The position numbers and the translations under genes were made by a program. The notes under the pieces are model-generated. The model saw only the letters and a list, made by a program, of their open reading frames with translations, searched no databases and had not been told where the DNA came from. 64,000 nucleotides of DNA. Source: Paulownia fortunei. Its lineage: Eukaryota; Streptophyta; Magnoliopsida; Lamiales; Paulowniaceae. Location: the NCBI GenBank assembly GCA_019321725.1, contig CM033112.1:22846509-22910508 (forward strand). Reading direction: 5' to 3'. Below are positions 12,487-24,421 of this stretch, piece after piece (position 1 is the first letter of the stretch; the number at the start of each line of letters is the position of its first letter).

Positions 12487-15400
12487 TTATTTGGAAGCTA
12501 ATCCCTTAACTAACTCCCCAAGAAGTTCTTGTTCCTGCTTTATGTGTTCAATCCACCTTGCTTTGATTCTGACAAGTTCCAGACTTTGCTTCAGATTCAG
12601 TGTAATTGAGGGAAGAGGGTGGCTAGCAAAAAATGCTTCCACTTCATTGGCCATATCATGGCTGCAGAACTGACAACAAAATGTATGTTCAGAAAAGTTC
12701 TTTCAACATGTTCCTAGTTTGGTTCACATAGATCATTATATTCTGTTGGACAATGTTGCAAATAAAAGAAACTGGTTTCTTGTTTTTCAGTGCTTTCAGA
12801 TCGCCACTATTGTTTTAGCTTTCGTTTTAGTTCACTACTGTAATTTTCAATTTCTGAAGTCCATCTAAGGATGTACTAATTTAGGCAAGGAATCTCATGC
12901 TCATGAACCACAAAGTCTAGCTTCTGACTGAGAGGAGAAGCAGCAGCATGAGAAAAACAGGAGGATTGCACACAAGATAAATATAGAAGTATGACAGGTG
13001 TTGCATAGTTTTGTTAGTTGTGCATAGTTGTGTTAGTCACTTACTGGTGTGATAATATTTCGTACGAAATGAGCAAGAAGCATCTCAGCTCCCCATTTCT
13101 TCAGGATTAGATCCCAGTTTGCCTGCATATATTGGAAAGCAACTATGATTTCTTGAAACAAATTTCCAGACCAGAAAAAAAACAACTAGATAACCACACT
13201 CTGTTGCCAAGTTGAAGTGTGACGACATCATGTTGCAGAATAATATTATCAGTCAAGAAAGAAATGGAAGTGTTGGGCATAATCTAACTATTCACATTCA
13301 CACTCTCTTCTGACTCATGGCACACAAAATCCAATGCACTAATTGCTTACTTTAAACCAAGTCCATGCTGTGGCACGACCTTCCCAGCTTATTCCTGGAA
13401 GTACACAGGTAACATCTTGGTGAGGAACCTGCAAAGGAGCAAAAGTGGGAAATCAGTAAAATGGCCAGGTAAAGCAGGAAAATGGTTCTTGATGGCATTG
13501 TGGTACCTCGTCGGTTAACAAAAAGTCCAGAATTTCCAAGACTATAACTGGGTCAGGACAAGATGCCATGCAGCCTGAAATAGTCAACACAGTCATGAAC
13601 TTGAAGCTTCTACATAGAGAAATTGTTATAAAAGTTGCATGCACTAAAATTTCAACTAAATCTTACGCAAAATCCTAGTCTTTTCCTGTACTGCATCAAC
13701 TTCCCTATATATCTTTTGGAGGCATTGCAAACCACTTCTATCTGCACTGCTTGTATTTCTCATCACCGCCACATAAGCAGCCTGCTAAATGTTGAGTTTA
13801 AGGGAAAAAACTGGTTAAGAAGATGATAGTGATGAGAACAGAAATATCTGATGTAACCTTTCTGGAGTCAACTGGAAGTAGTGAGGTGTTTCTATCCTCT
13901 AAGTATGCTTGGAAGCGATTTATTGCTTCTTCTTTAGTCCAAGGGTGGTCAAAACTGGCTAATGCCATCAAAACTTCTTCCCTCATTAATGCATTTAATT
14001 GGCTTTCACCTGGTGTGGCATCCCAACCTAGTTTTCTGCCCAAGCAAACATAAATTTCAATCTTGAGAACAAGCACATTTAGATTCCTATTTCACTTTGT
14101 TTTGTACTAATTAAGCACACTAAAGATCCAATGTCAATCATATATTGCTACATATCTGTTGTTAGAATATTATCATTGTCAATGCAACAGAGATGAGAAG
14201 TTCTAATCCTAATTCCGACATACATATTTCTCATGTATTTACATTCTGAATGTTAAAAGGCAAACTCAAGAGCATGTAAAGAAATTTGATATATTGCGAC
14301 ATTCTCACTCTGCATGTGATAGGAGGAGACTGATGAAAAATTGCTTCAAATCAGATGCCAATTCTGGGATGGCATCTCTTAAGATTTTTGAAGCACTGTA
14401 GCATACCTGTAGTGAAACTTAACATTATATTGCCCCCAAGTCAATTGTGAGTGACAAATAGAAACGAGATTTGTACATTAATAAGTCTTGATAACACAAT
14501 ATATTCGAGTTCCTTCCTGTATGTATCCATCAGGTGAAGCAAAGACGAGAATGGTGTCAAGCAAGCCTCACAAAGAGCAAACATATCATCCAAAATCCCT
14601 GACAATGAAGATTCTATGAATAAGAAAAGCATAAACTACCTATAAAGCAAAGATACTCTAAAAATAGTTTTTCTGGTAACAACTTCAGAAGGCAAACCAA
14701 TTGATTTCAACTACAAAACTAACTCTTATCAGGGTCCAGGTGTTACAAGATTTTGAGTTTGGAGGAGATGGGCTATGACTGCTGGAACACATTTAGACTC
14801 TAGTCTGTAGCTAATAGTAAGCTTACTTGGAAACTGGGATCCGACCAGGGAAACTGATACACGGATGTTGGACTGTACGAACATGATAAATAATTCTATA
14901 TATCAATAGAAACAGTAAACGAGAAAAGAAAGCATGAGAATGTATAAGAAACTATCAAGAGAAAAGGTTATTAGAGAGTATCGTTCACCAAATTCATCTG
15001 CTGCTGATAAGCAGTTGCTTGCTATAGCTTTCTGTAGTTGAGCTCCTAGATTTTCGTCATACTTCACCCTATAGAAGCCAGCCTGCTGGACATTTATTTT
15101 GATCCACCAATTTTCTCCAACATTTTTTGGGTCACTTTTTGTATTCCGGGTTGAACAGACATCATCAGAACAGAAAACATTATCTATGTCCAATTGCCCA
15201 AGTTTTGCTTCTAAAAGGAATCTCTTTTGATTATTGTATGAACAGAGGGATAAAGTCAATGGAACTATCCACTGAGCGTCACAATCCAACGCGGAAGACA
15301 AAAATTGTGTCTGCAAATTGCAGAGAAGCATAATGTAACACCTATCCAATGAAAGAAATAATGCATTCACATGACAATGGATTTTCACTCATCAGAAACT

Positions 15401-18400
15401 AAAAACCTGTTCAAATTCCAAAGTACAATCCTTCAGCTTTACTGTGATAACTGGATAGCCTTTTTTCTTTGTCCATGTGTCCATGATTTTGTTGACTTCA
15501 ACTCCTGATGTTTCTGAGAGAACACTCCATAAATCTTCTGTCTTGGCATTTCTAAATGCGTACTCCTTCATGTATGAACCTAAAGACTTCTGACTTAACA
15601 AAGAAGAACCAAAGTCAGAGAGTTGGGGGACTGTTTTTACCTAAGATGACAGTAGTTTAACGAAGAGTCACTAGTTCAACAGTGTGTTTTCTTATTCTTT
15701 TCAATAATGAATTTTCATCATATAACTAAATGATAAAGGATAGACTTTAGTACTGCATCACGAACAGACTTGGGCTGTTGGACCTCATACCTGGAATATT
15801 TCGTCACCAAGATAATTCTGTAACATCCGAATAACAGAGGACCCTTTTTGGTAGCTTATAGCATCAAAATATTCAAGAACTGATCGAGCATGTTGTATTT
15901 CTACCTGCAAAATAATTTCTGACATTATTCAATAAAAGACTAGTATTAAAAACACTAACCAAATATTATCACTATATGATTCCTATTATCACCTCAATGG
16001 GATGTGATTGTTCTAAAGCATCCATCCGCAGGCCATCTATTGTCTCTTGAAGAAATCGATTCCAAATTTTCCATTCCGGGAATAATCTATCAGTAACTAA
16101 ATAACTTACCTAAAAGCATTAGATAGCAGAATCAGAAACAGCCGTCTCAAATCCTTTTATATAGACAACACAATGGAAATGAAAATATTACCCATGTCGC
16201 AAAGCCCTCATTAAGCCATAGATGAGTCCACCATTCCATTGTAACCAAGTTACCAAACCAATGATGAGCAACTTCATGAGCCACAACAATTGTAAGCTGG
16301 CATGGAAAAAAATGATAATCTAAGAAACAGGAGAAAACGAGCATTTCTCTTTCCACTATATGGAATATAAAAAACAAGAATCATGTGAAGGACAGAATAT
16401 CTCATGAGTACTTAAAAAGGTTATAACTAAAAGAAAAAATAATTAAAAAGATAAACGAAATCATAAAACTACATCTTTAGATTCGAGACCTACCCTCTGT
16501 ATGTTAGCTGCTGCAGAATGCAAATCATCTTGAAGTAGCTCTGACTCACGGTATGTAATCAAACCATAATTCTCCATGGCTCCACCAGAGAATTCAGGAA
16601 CTGCAACCATATCCAGTTTAGGAAGTGGATAGGGCGTCGAGAAGTACCTGCGGCATCCCATATTGATGTAACAATTCAATCAAATGGAGAAGTAAGCGTA
16701 TAAGTTAATCCATCTAAAAGGATACAATATCCAGTGTCATCTTTAGCAAATGTGAAATATAGCAGTGTATCAATCCTTGCTGCACATTACCTACTTACTA
16801 TAGGTTATGCTTTAAATAGTCATCCATCTGGGCAAAATTTTGTACCCTCTCTGCATACTACTATATATTTAGAATTATTGTTCCTTTGATCTCCATGTCT
16901 TCCACTATTGCATACATACTCTTTCCAATGTCCCGAAGCCCAAGAAGCAGAGAAACTGAAGTCTTTTACTACTCCAAATATTCTAGGTTATGGTTTCAAT
17001 CATCTTATGGGTTCTTGGATCTTCTCAACCTCAACAATTGTTCATTGAATATTGATATGAAAGGTAAACATAGATAACTCACATTTTAAAAAAATCAAGT
17101 GTGTTCACTGCAATATTTAGAGCAAACTTCCCCTTCTCACTTTTACCAACAGGACAATATGCACAGACTTTGATTCCTGCATGAACAGATGGAAGTTAAG
17201 AATTCACGGGCGATAGGCAAACACCAATGTTCATTATATCCCTTGATTCTGTGAATACCATCATCTGTTATGCCTTCAACATAGTCAAACAAACCAACCA
17301 CAATAGCCACCAAGTAAGTCGACATAAGTATTGATTCTTCAAAGTGAACGGTCTTGAGATGCCCATAAAGTTTTTCCTCAGAAATTGGCATATTGGACAA
17401 TGCTGTCAACTCTGAAGGTATGCTTTCTAATGATATCTTGAAGGTAGCCTGCAAAGAGGAATTCAATAAATTAACTGAACAGAGAGCATGACTGGAATCA
17501 AAGCAAAAAATTAGTTTCATTAAACTAATCGAACTGATAAACAAAAGATAATCGTGAATTATCATGAAGAAATGATTCAATACAACAATTATTTTCTTCT
17601 ATGCCTACATTGCATATCTTCCCCAAAAGGAAATTCCTCCACACACCAAACTGTCCCTTCCCTTATCACTTGATTAAAGAATCAACAAATAAATGAAAAG
17701 GTGCTAATGCTCAACCAGAAGAACAACAACTTTACTGGGGTGTCAATGTGCCATAGATGAAAAAGAAAATTCAGAAGTTTGATCTATTAGCTAAAAAAAT
17801 TACATTAATATTCCAAAAGCAGTGCAAAAACTTGTATCATCCCGAAATGTTTGTGACAAACAAACATCAAACATATATTCATAAAAGCACAAACTTTCTG
17901 TATTCTTGGATTATAGACAGGAAAATCATAACTACAATTCAATTGGAAATTGGATATATTCTCATATATTTTACCTTGAGAGCAGGTTCATCCCAGCATG
18001 GAAAGCACCTCCTTGCATCCACTGCCTCAAATTGAGTTGCTACCATATTCTTCTTCTCTCCTTTATCCAGGTAAGTACTGCAGTGATATGCTGTTAATGT
18101 TAGGATACAGAATTGGCGAAGTCTCAACATATTTGGTTACTATCTCCTTTGCTTTCAGGACAAAGTATACTGTTCCTTCAAATTCTAGGCAACATACTGA
18201 AAAAATGCTACCTTCCAACTATAATTCAGTTCCTCCTGATGTTTGGGTCAGCTTGTTTCAAGTAAAAACAGAAGGCCACAATTTCTCTCCAATTTTGTTC
18301 ACATATTTTTCATCTCCCAAAAAATTAAACAGAAAAACTTACCATCTGTATAAGCCCTGCAAGTGTTCATTAAGCACACCTGAAAACTCAATCTCCAATA

Positions 18401-18864
18401 CACCATATCCTACGCCCAATGCCTCTCCAAACACCAGCACAAGAATCTCATCATCACTATCCACCACAATATCAGATGGAACATATTTCTGCAAGCAAGA
18501 GGCAAGAACAAGAATTCATGATCAAGAATGTTTAAAAAAAAAAAAAAAGGGATCCAGAATCATTCTCAGGTTAGTACACCCCAAGCCTCTTTGAGTTCCA
18601 ATACAAGCAAGCAATATATATAAAAAAGATACGTACTTGGTTCTGAGAGTTGGTGAAGGAGACTTGATGAATGACAAGTTCGAGTGCATTCAAGACTAGA
18701 AATTTCGTGGCCCCATCAATGGAAACATCAATCAGTACACTCCCATAAAAAGTGCAAGCAGAAAGATCCAGTTTTATAGTGAGATCATAGCGTTTGGGGA
18801 CTGCAAATTCTGGAAGTCTTGCTTGCCCTTTGAAGTGCTCAAGCTTCCGTTCCTGAAATTCCAT
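12487..18864 (-). CDS. APM1: Aminopeptidase M1-type zinc metallopeptidase, 19 exons, intact
   Basis: Minus-strand exons: 18864-18637, 18488-18343, 18077-17975, 17448-17259, 17176-17083, 16647-16494, 16296-16192, 16109-15993, 15904-15791, 15589-15407, 15310-14989, 14598-14477, 14406-14309, 14035-13858, 13781-13667, 13574-13507, 13428-13351, 13122-13045 and 12669-12487. All introns are GT..AG, all phases agree, and the total is 2676 nt (891 residues, close to the usual length of plant APM1). The exopeptidase motif GGAMENYG has GAMEN at about residues 276-280. The zinc site is [10 protein letters not shown] with WLNEGFA: ligands H312, H316 and E335, catalytic E313. The likely catalytic tyrosine is Y397 in ISYQKGSS. 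An ERAP1-like C-terminal region follows ([13 protein letters not shown]). M1 enzymes remove N-terminal residues from peptides; plant APM1 is known from membrane and cytosolic pools and auxin-transport work. No signal peptide is visible. Confidence 0.95.
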
Positions 18865-19621
18865 GTCTCACTATCTGTTATCAATTTTCTTCTCTCTCTT
18901 TCTGAATTGAAGTTTTCGCCTGGAAATGATCAGCAGCAACTGAATAAATTGCAGGGCATATCTATGAAGATTTCTGTGTTTTCTCTTTCCTTTTTATTTT
19001 ATTTTATATGGACTAGCTTAATTTTAAGTGAGTGGATAGTATAGTTTGATGACTTCACTTTCAGGAGTGCCCTTTCTCCAGGCCAGCTTGTTTGACTTAT
19101 GATGTTTTTAAGATTCTTAGTTAACTGATTATTATTAGTTGGTTTTTTGGCCATTGCAACTTCATTTGGTCCTTAATTTATTTGAATATAGTAGTGTAAA
19201 TTCATTTGGTCTTCAATTAGTAGTGTAAATCAAGTTGAATATAGCAATAATTTATTTTAATTTCATTTTGGAATTTTCAACATGTGTGAAAATGTGTTTA
19301 AGGCTTGGTTTATTGATTAATAAGTTAATTTCAAATTGAGCCAAGAGAATGAGCACTAGAAGCTAGCTGTTTTTTTTTTTAATAGGTTTTATTATTTATT
19401 TATTTATCGAAACAATATAAAAAAACTAACACGCACTAAAGAATGTTCAATTTATATTTTTTAGTCAATTACTAATAAAGGCTTGGAGACACTATCAAGG
19501 AATAAGTTAGTTAAATGTCATTGTGTGTATCAACTCTAGGGTTATTATTATTCTTATTCTTTTTTCTTTTTCTTTTTCTTTTTTTTGGTGGGGGGGGGGG
19601 GGGTGGGGGTGTAATACATGC
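18865..19621. other. APM1 upstream spacer with NLR 3'-flank-like DNA and a G-run
   Basis: The APM1 promoter should lie at the left end. The stretch 19058-19107 (tcaggagtg..ccagcttgtttgactt) resembles the 3' flanks of the NLR genes near 44290 and 63815, so the NLR cluster once reached this far. A pyrimidine tract at 19541-19586 runs into a 14-G homopolymer at 19590-19603. Confidence 0.55.
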
Positions 19622-21156
19622 CTGATTGTGAGTATAAAAATGCAATGCCCCAACTACCACACTAATTTAAGCAGACAAATGGAATCTAGATTTCATTATA
19701 CAATTGTAGGAAGAGATGAGTTTAGAATACATCTGCACAGGAAATTTCAACAATGCAGCGTAGTTAAAGAATGCTGCACATGCATTCTTGATTTATCTAG
19801 TGAAAATTTTCTGTTTCCCTCTTGTGGAATCTGAATAGCCAGTAGTCCTGCTAATTTATACATTTCAAGGTCTATTTTTTTATTTTCTTTTAATTCTTTG
19901 TAATCTGAAGAAACGCGGCAGGAGAACAACATATTCTAGTCACTAAAAAGGCCACAATGAATCAAGTTCAGCTAATTAAATGCCAAAAAATCAACATTGT
20001 GGGAGAGTACTGTATTATCTGTAAAAAATTGGTATTAAAAATTGGATTTTGATCAAACTTTAATTAATAAATAAAGTAAATTTTATGTTATAAAAATATA
20101 TATAAGTTGATTAAATATAATCTACTTAGATAAGTTTAGTATATTTAATTTCTCAAATTCAATTTCGAGTGAATGAGAAATCAATGAATAAAATAAATTA
20201 TTTAAATAAATAATTGAATATGAAAAATTAAAAATATGAAAAATCGCAATCTCATATTGAAAAAGTAGAACAACTTTGTCTTACATATATAAAATCTCAC
20301 TTTAATAAAGAATAATCAAGTGGAACTCTTTTATGGTGTAATATAATGGTCTTTTTGCTAACTTTAGTTAACTCATTAAGCTACGAAGATGGAGCCCGTG
20401 CGCATGTCGCAAATGTCGCATTGAGCGTTTTAAAGGCACACTTTGCACACACAGTTGTTGACAAGGTACGTTCAAAGATTGTGAGTAGACTGAATCGCTG
20501 ACATATTCATTCGATTAACAAGAGTTCACCATAAGAGTGTGGACTTTCACAAAGATGCGGTCGGACAGTTGAAATTAATCATTGACAAGAAGTTTACAGT
20601 AAGGGTGTAGATTTTCGTAGAAGGATACAATCATACAACTTAAATTGATTCGAATTGAAAATTGCACCTATCACGAATTGGTCTCACGACTTTTCGAAAT
20701 CTATAAATACCACAACTCAAAATCTATAAATAGACCATCAAAATTCATCATTTTCATCTCATTTTTTCTCTTATTATCTTTCTCTTAAGTTCAAAATAGA
20801 GTTCTTAATACTTTTATACTATCACAAAATATAAAATTGCTGTATATTAGGAGACGATTATCATATTTTGTAAGCATCCAGTGCGGAATAATTTCATCTT
20901 AAAAAAAAATCATCTTAACTCTTGTCTTGATTTTAAGTTGTCATTCTACTAAAATATTTTCAGTCATTTCCATTTTATACATGTTCCCAACATTATCATA
21001 TTAACAAAGGAGTAATAGTTTGACAAAGTGTTCTTGGCAAACTGTCCATATATAGCCAGCTTTTGAGAAATCACTAAACACTTCCTCCATACTGTATTCC
21101 TGCATTTTTCTGCAACTTTAAAGAAAGAATAGAGGTCGGAGATAGCGGCTTATGCA
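19622..21156 (+). pseudogene. Relict R1-like NLR: promoter plus first codons only, start codon ATA
   Basis: From about 19622 the sequence matches the upstream regions of NLR1 (40480-41165) and NLR3 (55826-57796). Shared landmarks are caatgc.ccaactac, acaattgtaggaagagat, the TATA motif ccatatatagccagc (here 21047-21061) and a stretch running into the start codon. At 21142 the expected ATGGCGGCTTATGCA reads ATAGCGGCTTATGCA. Similarity ends at 21156 after five codons, and AT-rich repeats follow. A solo LTR interrupts the promoter at 20020-20992. This is a dead copy at the left edge of the cluster. Confidence 0.8.
20020..20992. mobile_element. Solo LTR, 973 bp, with 5-bp target duplication TTATC
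   Basis: The insert begins TGTAAAAAATTGG and ends GTTCCCAACA, the TG..CA termini of an LTR. It is bracketed by TTATC at 20015-20019 and 20993-20997. The uninterrupted NLR1 promoter at about 41025 has a single copy of that pentamer in the same context (ctgtattatcatattaac). A TATA-like ctataaata lies near 20701. No internal retroelement domain is present, so recombination between two LTRs probably left this copy. Confidence 0.88.
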
Positions 21157-23559
21157 AATTTATATATTTCTTTCAGTAAATATAATTGAACTTTAATTTT
21201 GATCTTTCACTTCATTCTAATAATTTTTGCATTTCGAAAACTCTATTTTTTTCTATTAGCATTCATTGTTTTTTTATATTTGAATTTGTGTGTTCTCTTT
21301 AAATATTCAAGCAGATAGAATTTAATTTAAGTTATTTTTTATTTTAAAATATTTATTCAAAAAACTTTAGTTTTTGTCTCAAACATAAAAGTTAATCAAT
21401 ATTATTTATAATAATTGATGATTGCCTCAAAATTAAAATGTTGGCCTCCTATTTTCTTTTTAAAACTGCATAAAGTTTTATTATTTAATAAATTAAGATA
21501 TTTGGTATATAATCAAAAAGAGTTTCAAAATTTAAAATTATTGATGATTGCCTCAAAATTAAAATTGTGTCTCCTATTTCTTTCTTAAAATTATATGTAA
21601 TTTTATTATATACTAAATTAAGATATTTAGTATTCAATCAAATAGAGTTTCAAAAATTAAAGTTGGCTTATCACCTTTTTTAAATTTTTATTAAAACCTG
21701 GCTTTTAATTAAAATGATGGGTTATTGTCATATATGTTCAGGTTCTGTTCTTTTTTTTAAAATATATATATATTTTAAATTTTTGACATAATAAGGTTAG
21801 AGATATGGTTTACTAAAATTGCAAACCAAAGGAAAGTGTAATTCAAATAATCTTAAGTTCAAGTGTTATGATAATGATACTCACATGATTGTTAATAAAA
21901 CCTTATAAGAGATTTTAAATTAAACTTTAATTTTGGTCTTTTACTTATTTTTAATAGTTTATGCATTTTGAAAACTATATTTTTGTTATTAGTATTCATT
22001 ATTTTCTCATATTTAAATTAGTATATTCTCTTTAATTATTGAAGAAAATAGAATTAAAGTTAAGTTATTTTTTATTTTAAAATATTCATTTCAAAAACTT
22101 TAATTTTTGCAAAGTTATTCTTATACATACTATTTATAATTGTTGATTGTTACCTCAAAATAAAATATTGGTCTTCTATTGTCTTTTTTTTTTTAAATTA
22201 TATATGATTTTATTATTTACTAAATTAAGGTATTTGGTATACAATCGAAAAGAGTATCAAAATTTAAATTTTGGCTTAATATCTTTTAATATTTTTATTT
22301 AGAACATGATTTTTAAAATGATGAATTATTTTCATTTATGTTAGGTTATATGTTTTTGTTTGAAATATAATTTTTTAGAAATTTTAGAAAGATGTTTTAC
22401 TAAATTTGTAAAGCTCAGGAGTAAATTCAAATAATCTTAAATTTAAGTGTTACAATATAATATTTGCGTGATTGTTATTAAAATCTTAGAAAATATTTTA
22501 AATTCAATTTTTAAAGATTGAGATTTAAGAAAAGAAAAAAGAGTAGACAGAATAAAAGAAATATTTACTTTATTTTTGTTGTGTTTTTCTCATTCTTTAT
22601 TATAATTAGGTCTAATCAATGAGATGAAAAGTCCAAAAAAATTAAGAAGAAAATATATTTAAACTCTAAATAAGATTTATTCTGACTTTCACAAATCATA
22701 TTTTATATTATACCTCATAAATTTAGTTTCAATATTATATTGTAATTTCAATCTATTGTGTTCATTATAATCTTTTAATTTCTTAGTTATATTGAGGTAT
22801 ATTGTTACAGAATCTTAAATCAATGTTAATAATATATAGAACTTAATATAACTAAATGAAGCAAAATAAAAAATTAAAGGATAATTTAAAATAAATAGAA
22901 TTAAAAAGGGTGAACATGTTTTTGTAAAAAAAAAAATAGAAGAAAAATTAAAAGAATTTTATTTAATATGTATTTAAGATTTATATCAAAAGTCAGACTG
23001 CATTAAAACTGACATTTTTAAAGATTGTGAAAATTGAGACATCAATATGATATTTATGACAGAATAGAAATATAATATAAAAGATTGAAACAATAATTAA
23101 AATTGGATGGAATATATATATATATATACCTAAGTCACTGTAACAAAAAAATAGAAGAATTTCATATAACATGTATCGATTTGACATTATCTTAAACCAT
23201 TTGTTAATCTAAATCTAGGAGAGGTGAATTCAAATAGCCCTAATTTTAAGTTTTATGATAAATATATTTATGTGGTTGCTAAAGGATTGAAAAAAAAATG
23301 AAAAGTTAATTTTTTTATAGATCTTTTATATTTCAATTTTTTGTTTTTTTTGTTCTTTGTTGGAAGGAATATAAATTCCCAAATTGAAGTACATGTCACT
23401 AAGTTTCGATGGTCCATGTGCCAAGTCTTGCCAACTGAATTGATTTTTTCGACCAAAAAAAAAAAACTAAATATGCCAATTTTTGAAAGATAATGTACTA
23501 TAATCAAAATATGGCAAATTAAATGATCAAATGTCTATTTAGATCAACTTATAAGATGA
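21157..23559. other. AT-rich region with diverged tandem repeats, no gene
   Basis: No coding domain is visible. The left half holds two diverged copies of a unit of about 0.6-0.7 kb (listed separately). The right half is simple AT-rich sequence with a short (AT)n run at 23113-23127. Confidence 0.6.
21184..22512. repeat. Two diverged tandem units of about 0.6-0.7 kb
   Basis: Copy 1 (about 21184-21918) and copy 2 (about 21919-22512) share ordered landmarks: ctttaattttg, cattttgaaaact, ttctctttaa, ttattttttattttaaaatatt, cctcaaaa, and tcaaataatcttaa followed by aagtgtta. Copy 1 also contains an internal direct duplication of about 126 bp, where ttgatgattgcctcaaaatt occurs at about 21415 and 21541. 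A third, partial resemblance lies near 23220-23280. Confidence 0.65.
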
Positions 23560-23978
23560 AATATGCAATTTTTCTAGTTTATATCATATGGTTGATATGA
23601 TTAAAATATGAGATCAAATGTCATGAAATTAAAAATTTGGTATCTAAGAATTTTAAAGAACGTATTTCGAGCTATTTTGTCATTATTGTGGTGGAACCAT
23701 CTAAGAAAACATGACTAGAGAATATCAATTATATTACTAGAATATGATATCAAATGTGTTTAAATTGAAAATTTTGATAGCTACAAATTTCAAAACACTT
23801 ATTTCAAACTATTTTGTTCATTGCAGCAGAGGAATTCAAATTCAAATCCTCCATCTAGATATTGCGTAAGAAAATATGAGTATTTCTAAATTAAAATTAG
23901 GTATACTCCAAAATTGTAATTCATAAATACCAGTGAGAAAAAAGCCATGATAAATCAATGGAAAACCAAAGTCTCAAA
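23560..23978. repeat. Host flank repeat, left copy (direct repeat with 29555-29976)
   Basis: About 420 bp beginning atatgcaatttttctag and ending aaagtctcaaa abuts the copia 3' LTR. A near-identical copy in the same orientation lies on the other side of the element. The two differ by scattered substitutions and by one trinucleotide (gcagcag against gcagcagcag). Confidence 0.9.
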
Positions 23979-24421
23979 TGTTAGATTCTAATATAATATG
24001 ATTTAATAATCATAATTCAGAATCGTCATGTAAATTATCAAGAAATATTTTAATTCTAAATCGAAAGCGTACCTGAATCCATGGCAATGAAAGCAATCGG
24101 AGTATGCGTCTTCCACAGTCAAATCAACTTAGAATACTCAATGGGTCTCTCTCTAAGATGAGAAAGAGGAGGAGAGTTATATTGTATGATATGACTTGGG
24201 GACCATAACCCATAATATTTTTTATATACTAGGTCAAAGAGAATTCCATCAATCCTGAATTTGACTAGCATTAGGTCTCTATACATTACAAAATCCATAC
24301 CCTAAAGATATTCCTAAAGTCTCATATGATAGATCACTTATTTGACTCTATCAAATTAGATAGCCTATAATATAATTATTGTTTAAATATATAAGTCCAT
24401 ATTAGAAAATTAATTCCAACA
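23979..24421 (-). mobile_element. 3' LTR of the copia element, 443 bp
   Basis: On the minus strand it starts TGTTGGAATTAATT directly after the polypurine tract and ends AATCTAACA against the host flank. A TATA-like run lies near 24220. The partner 5' LTR at the right end keeps only its last ~85 bp (29419-29500) plus an inverted piece. Confidence 0.8.

Noticed and set aside
14903..15388. 161-codon minus-strand ORF as a separate gene
   Set aside because: Its middle is exon 11 of APM1 (15310-14989); the ends are intron read-through.
17143..17580. 145-codon minus-strand ORF as a separate gene
   Set aside because: Residues from ATFKISLE to GITDDG are exon 4 of APM1; the rest is intron.
17998..18594. 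198-codon plus-strand ORF in the APM1 region
   Set aside because: It covers APM1 exons 2 and 3 in antisense plus introns; the sense exons are well supported.
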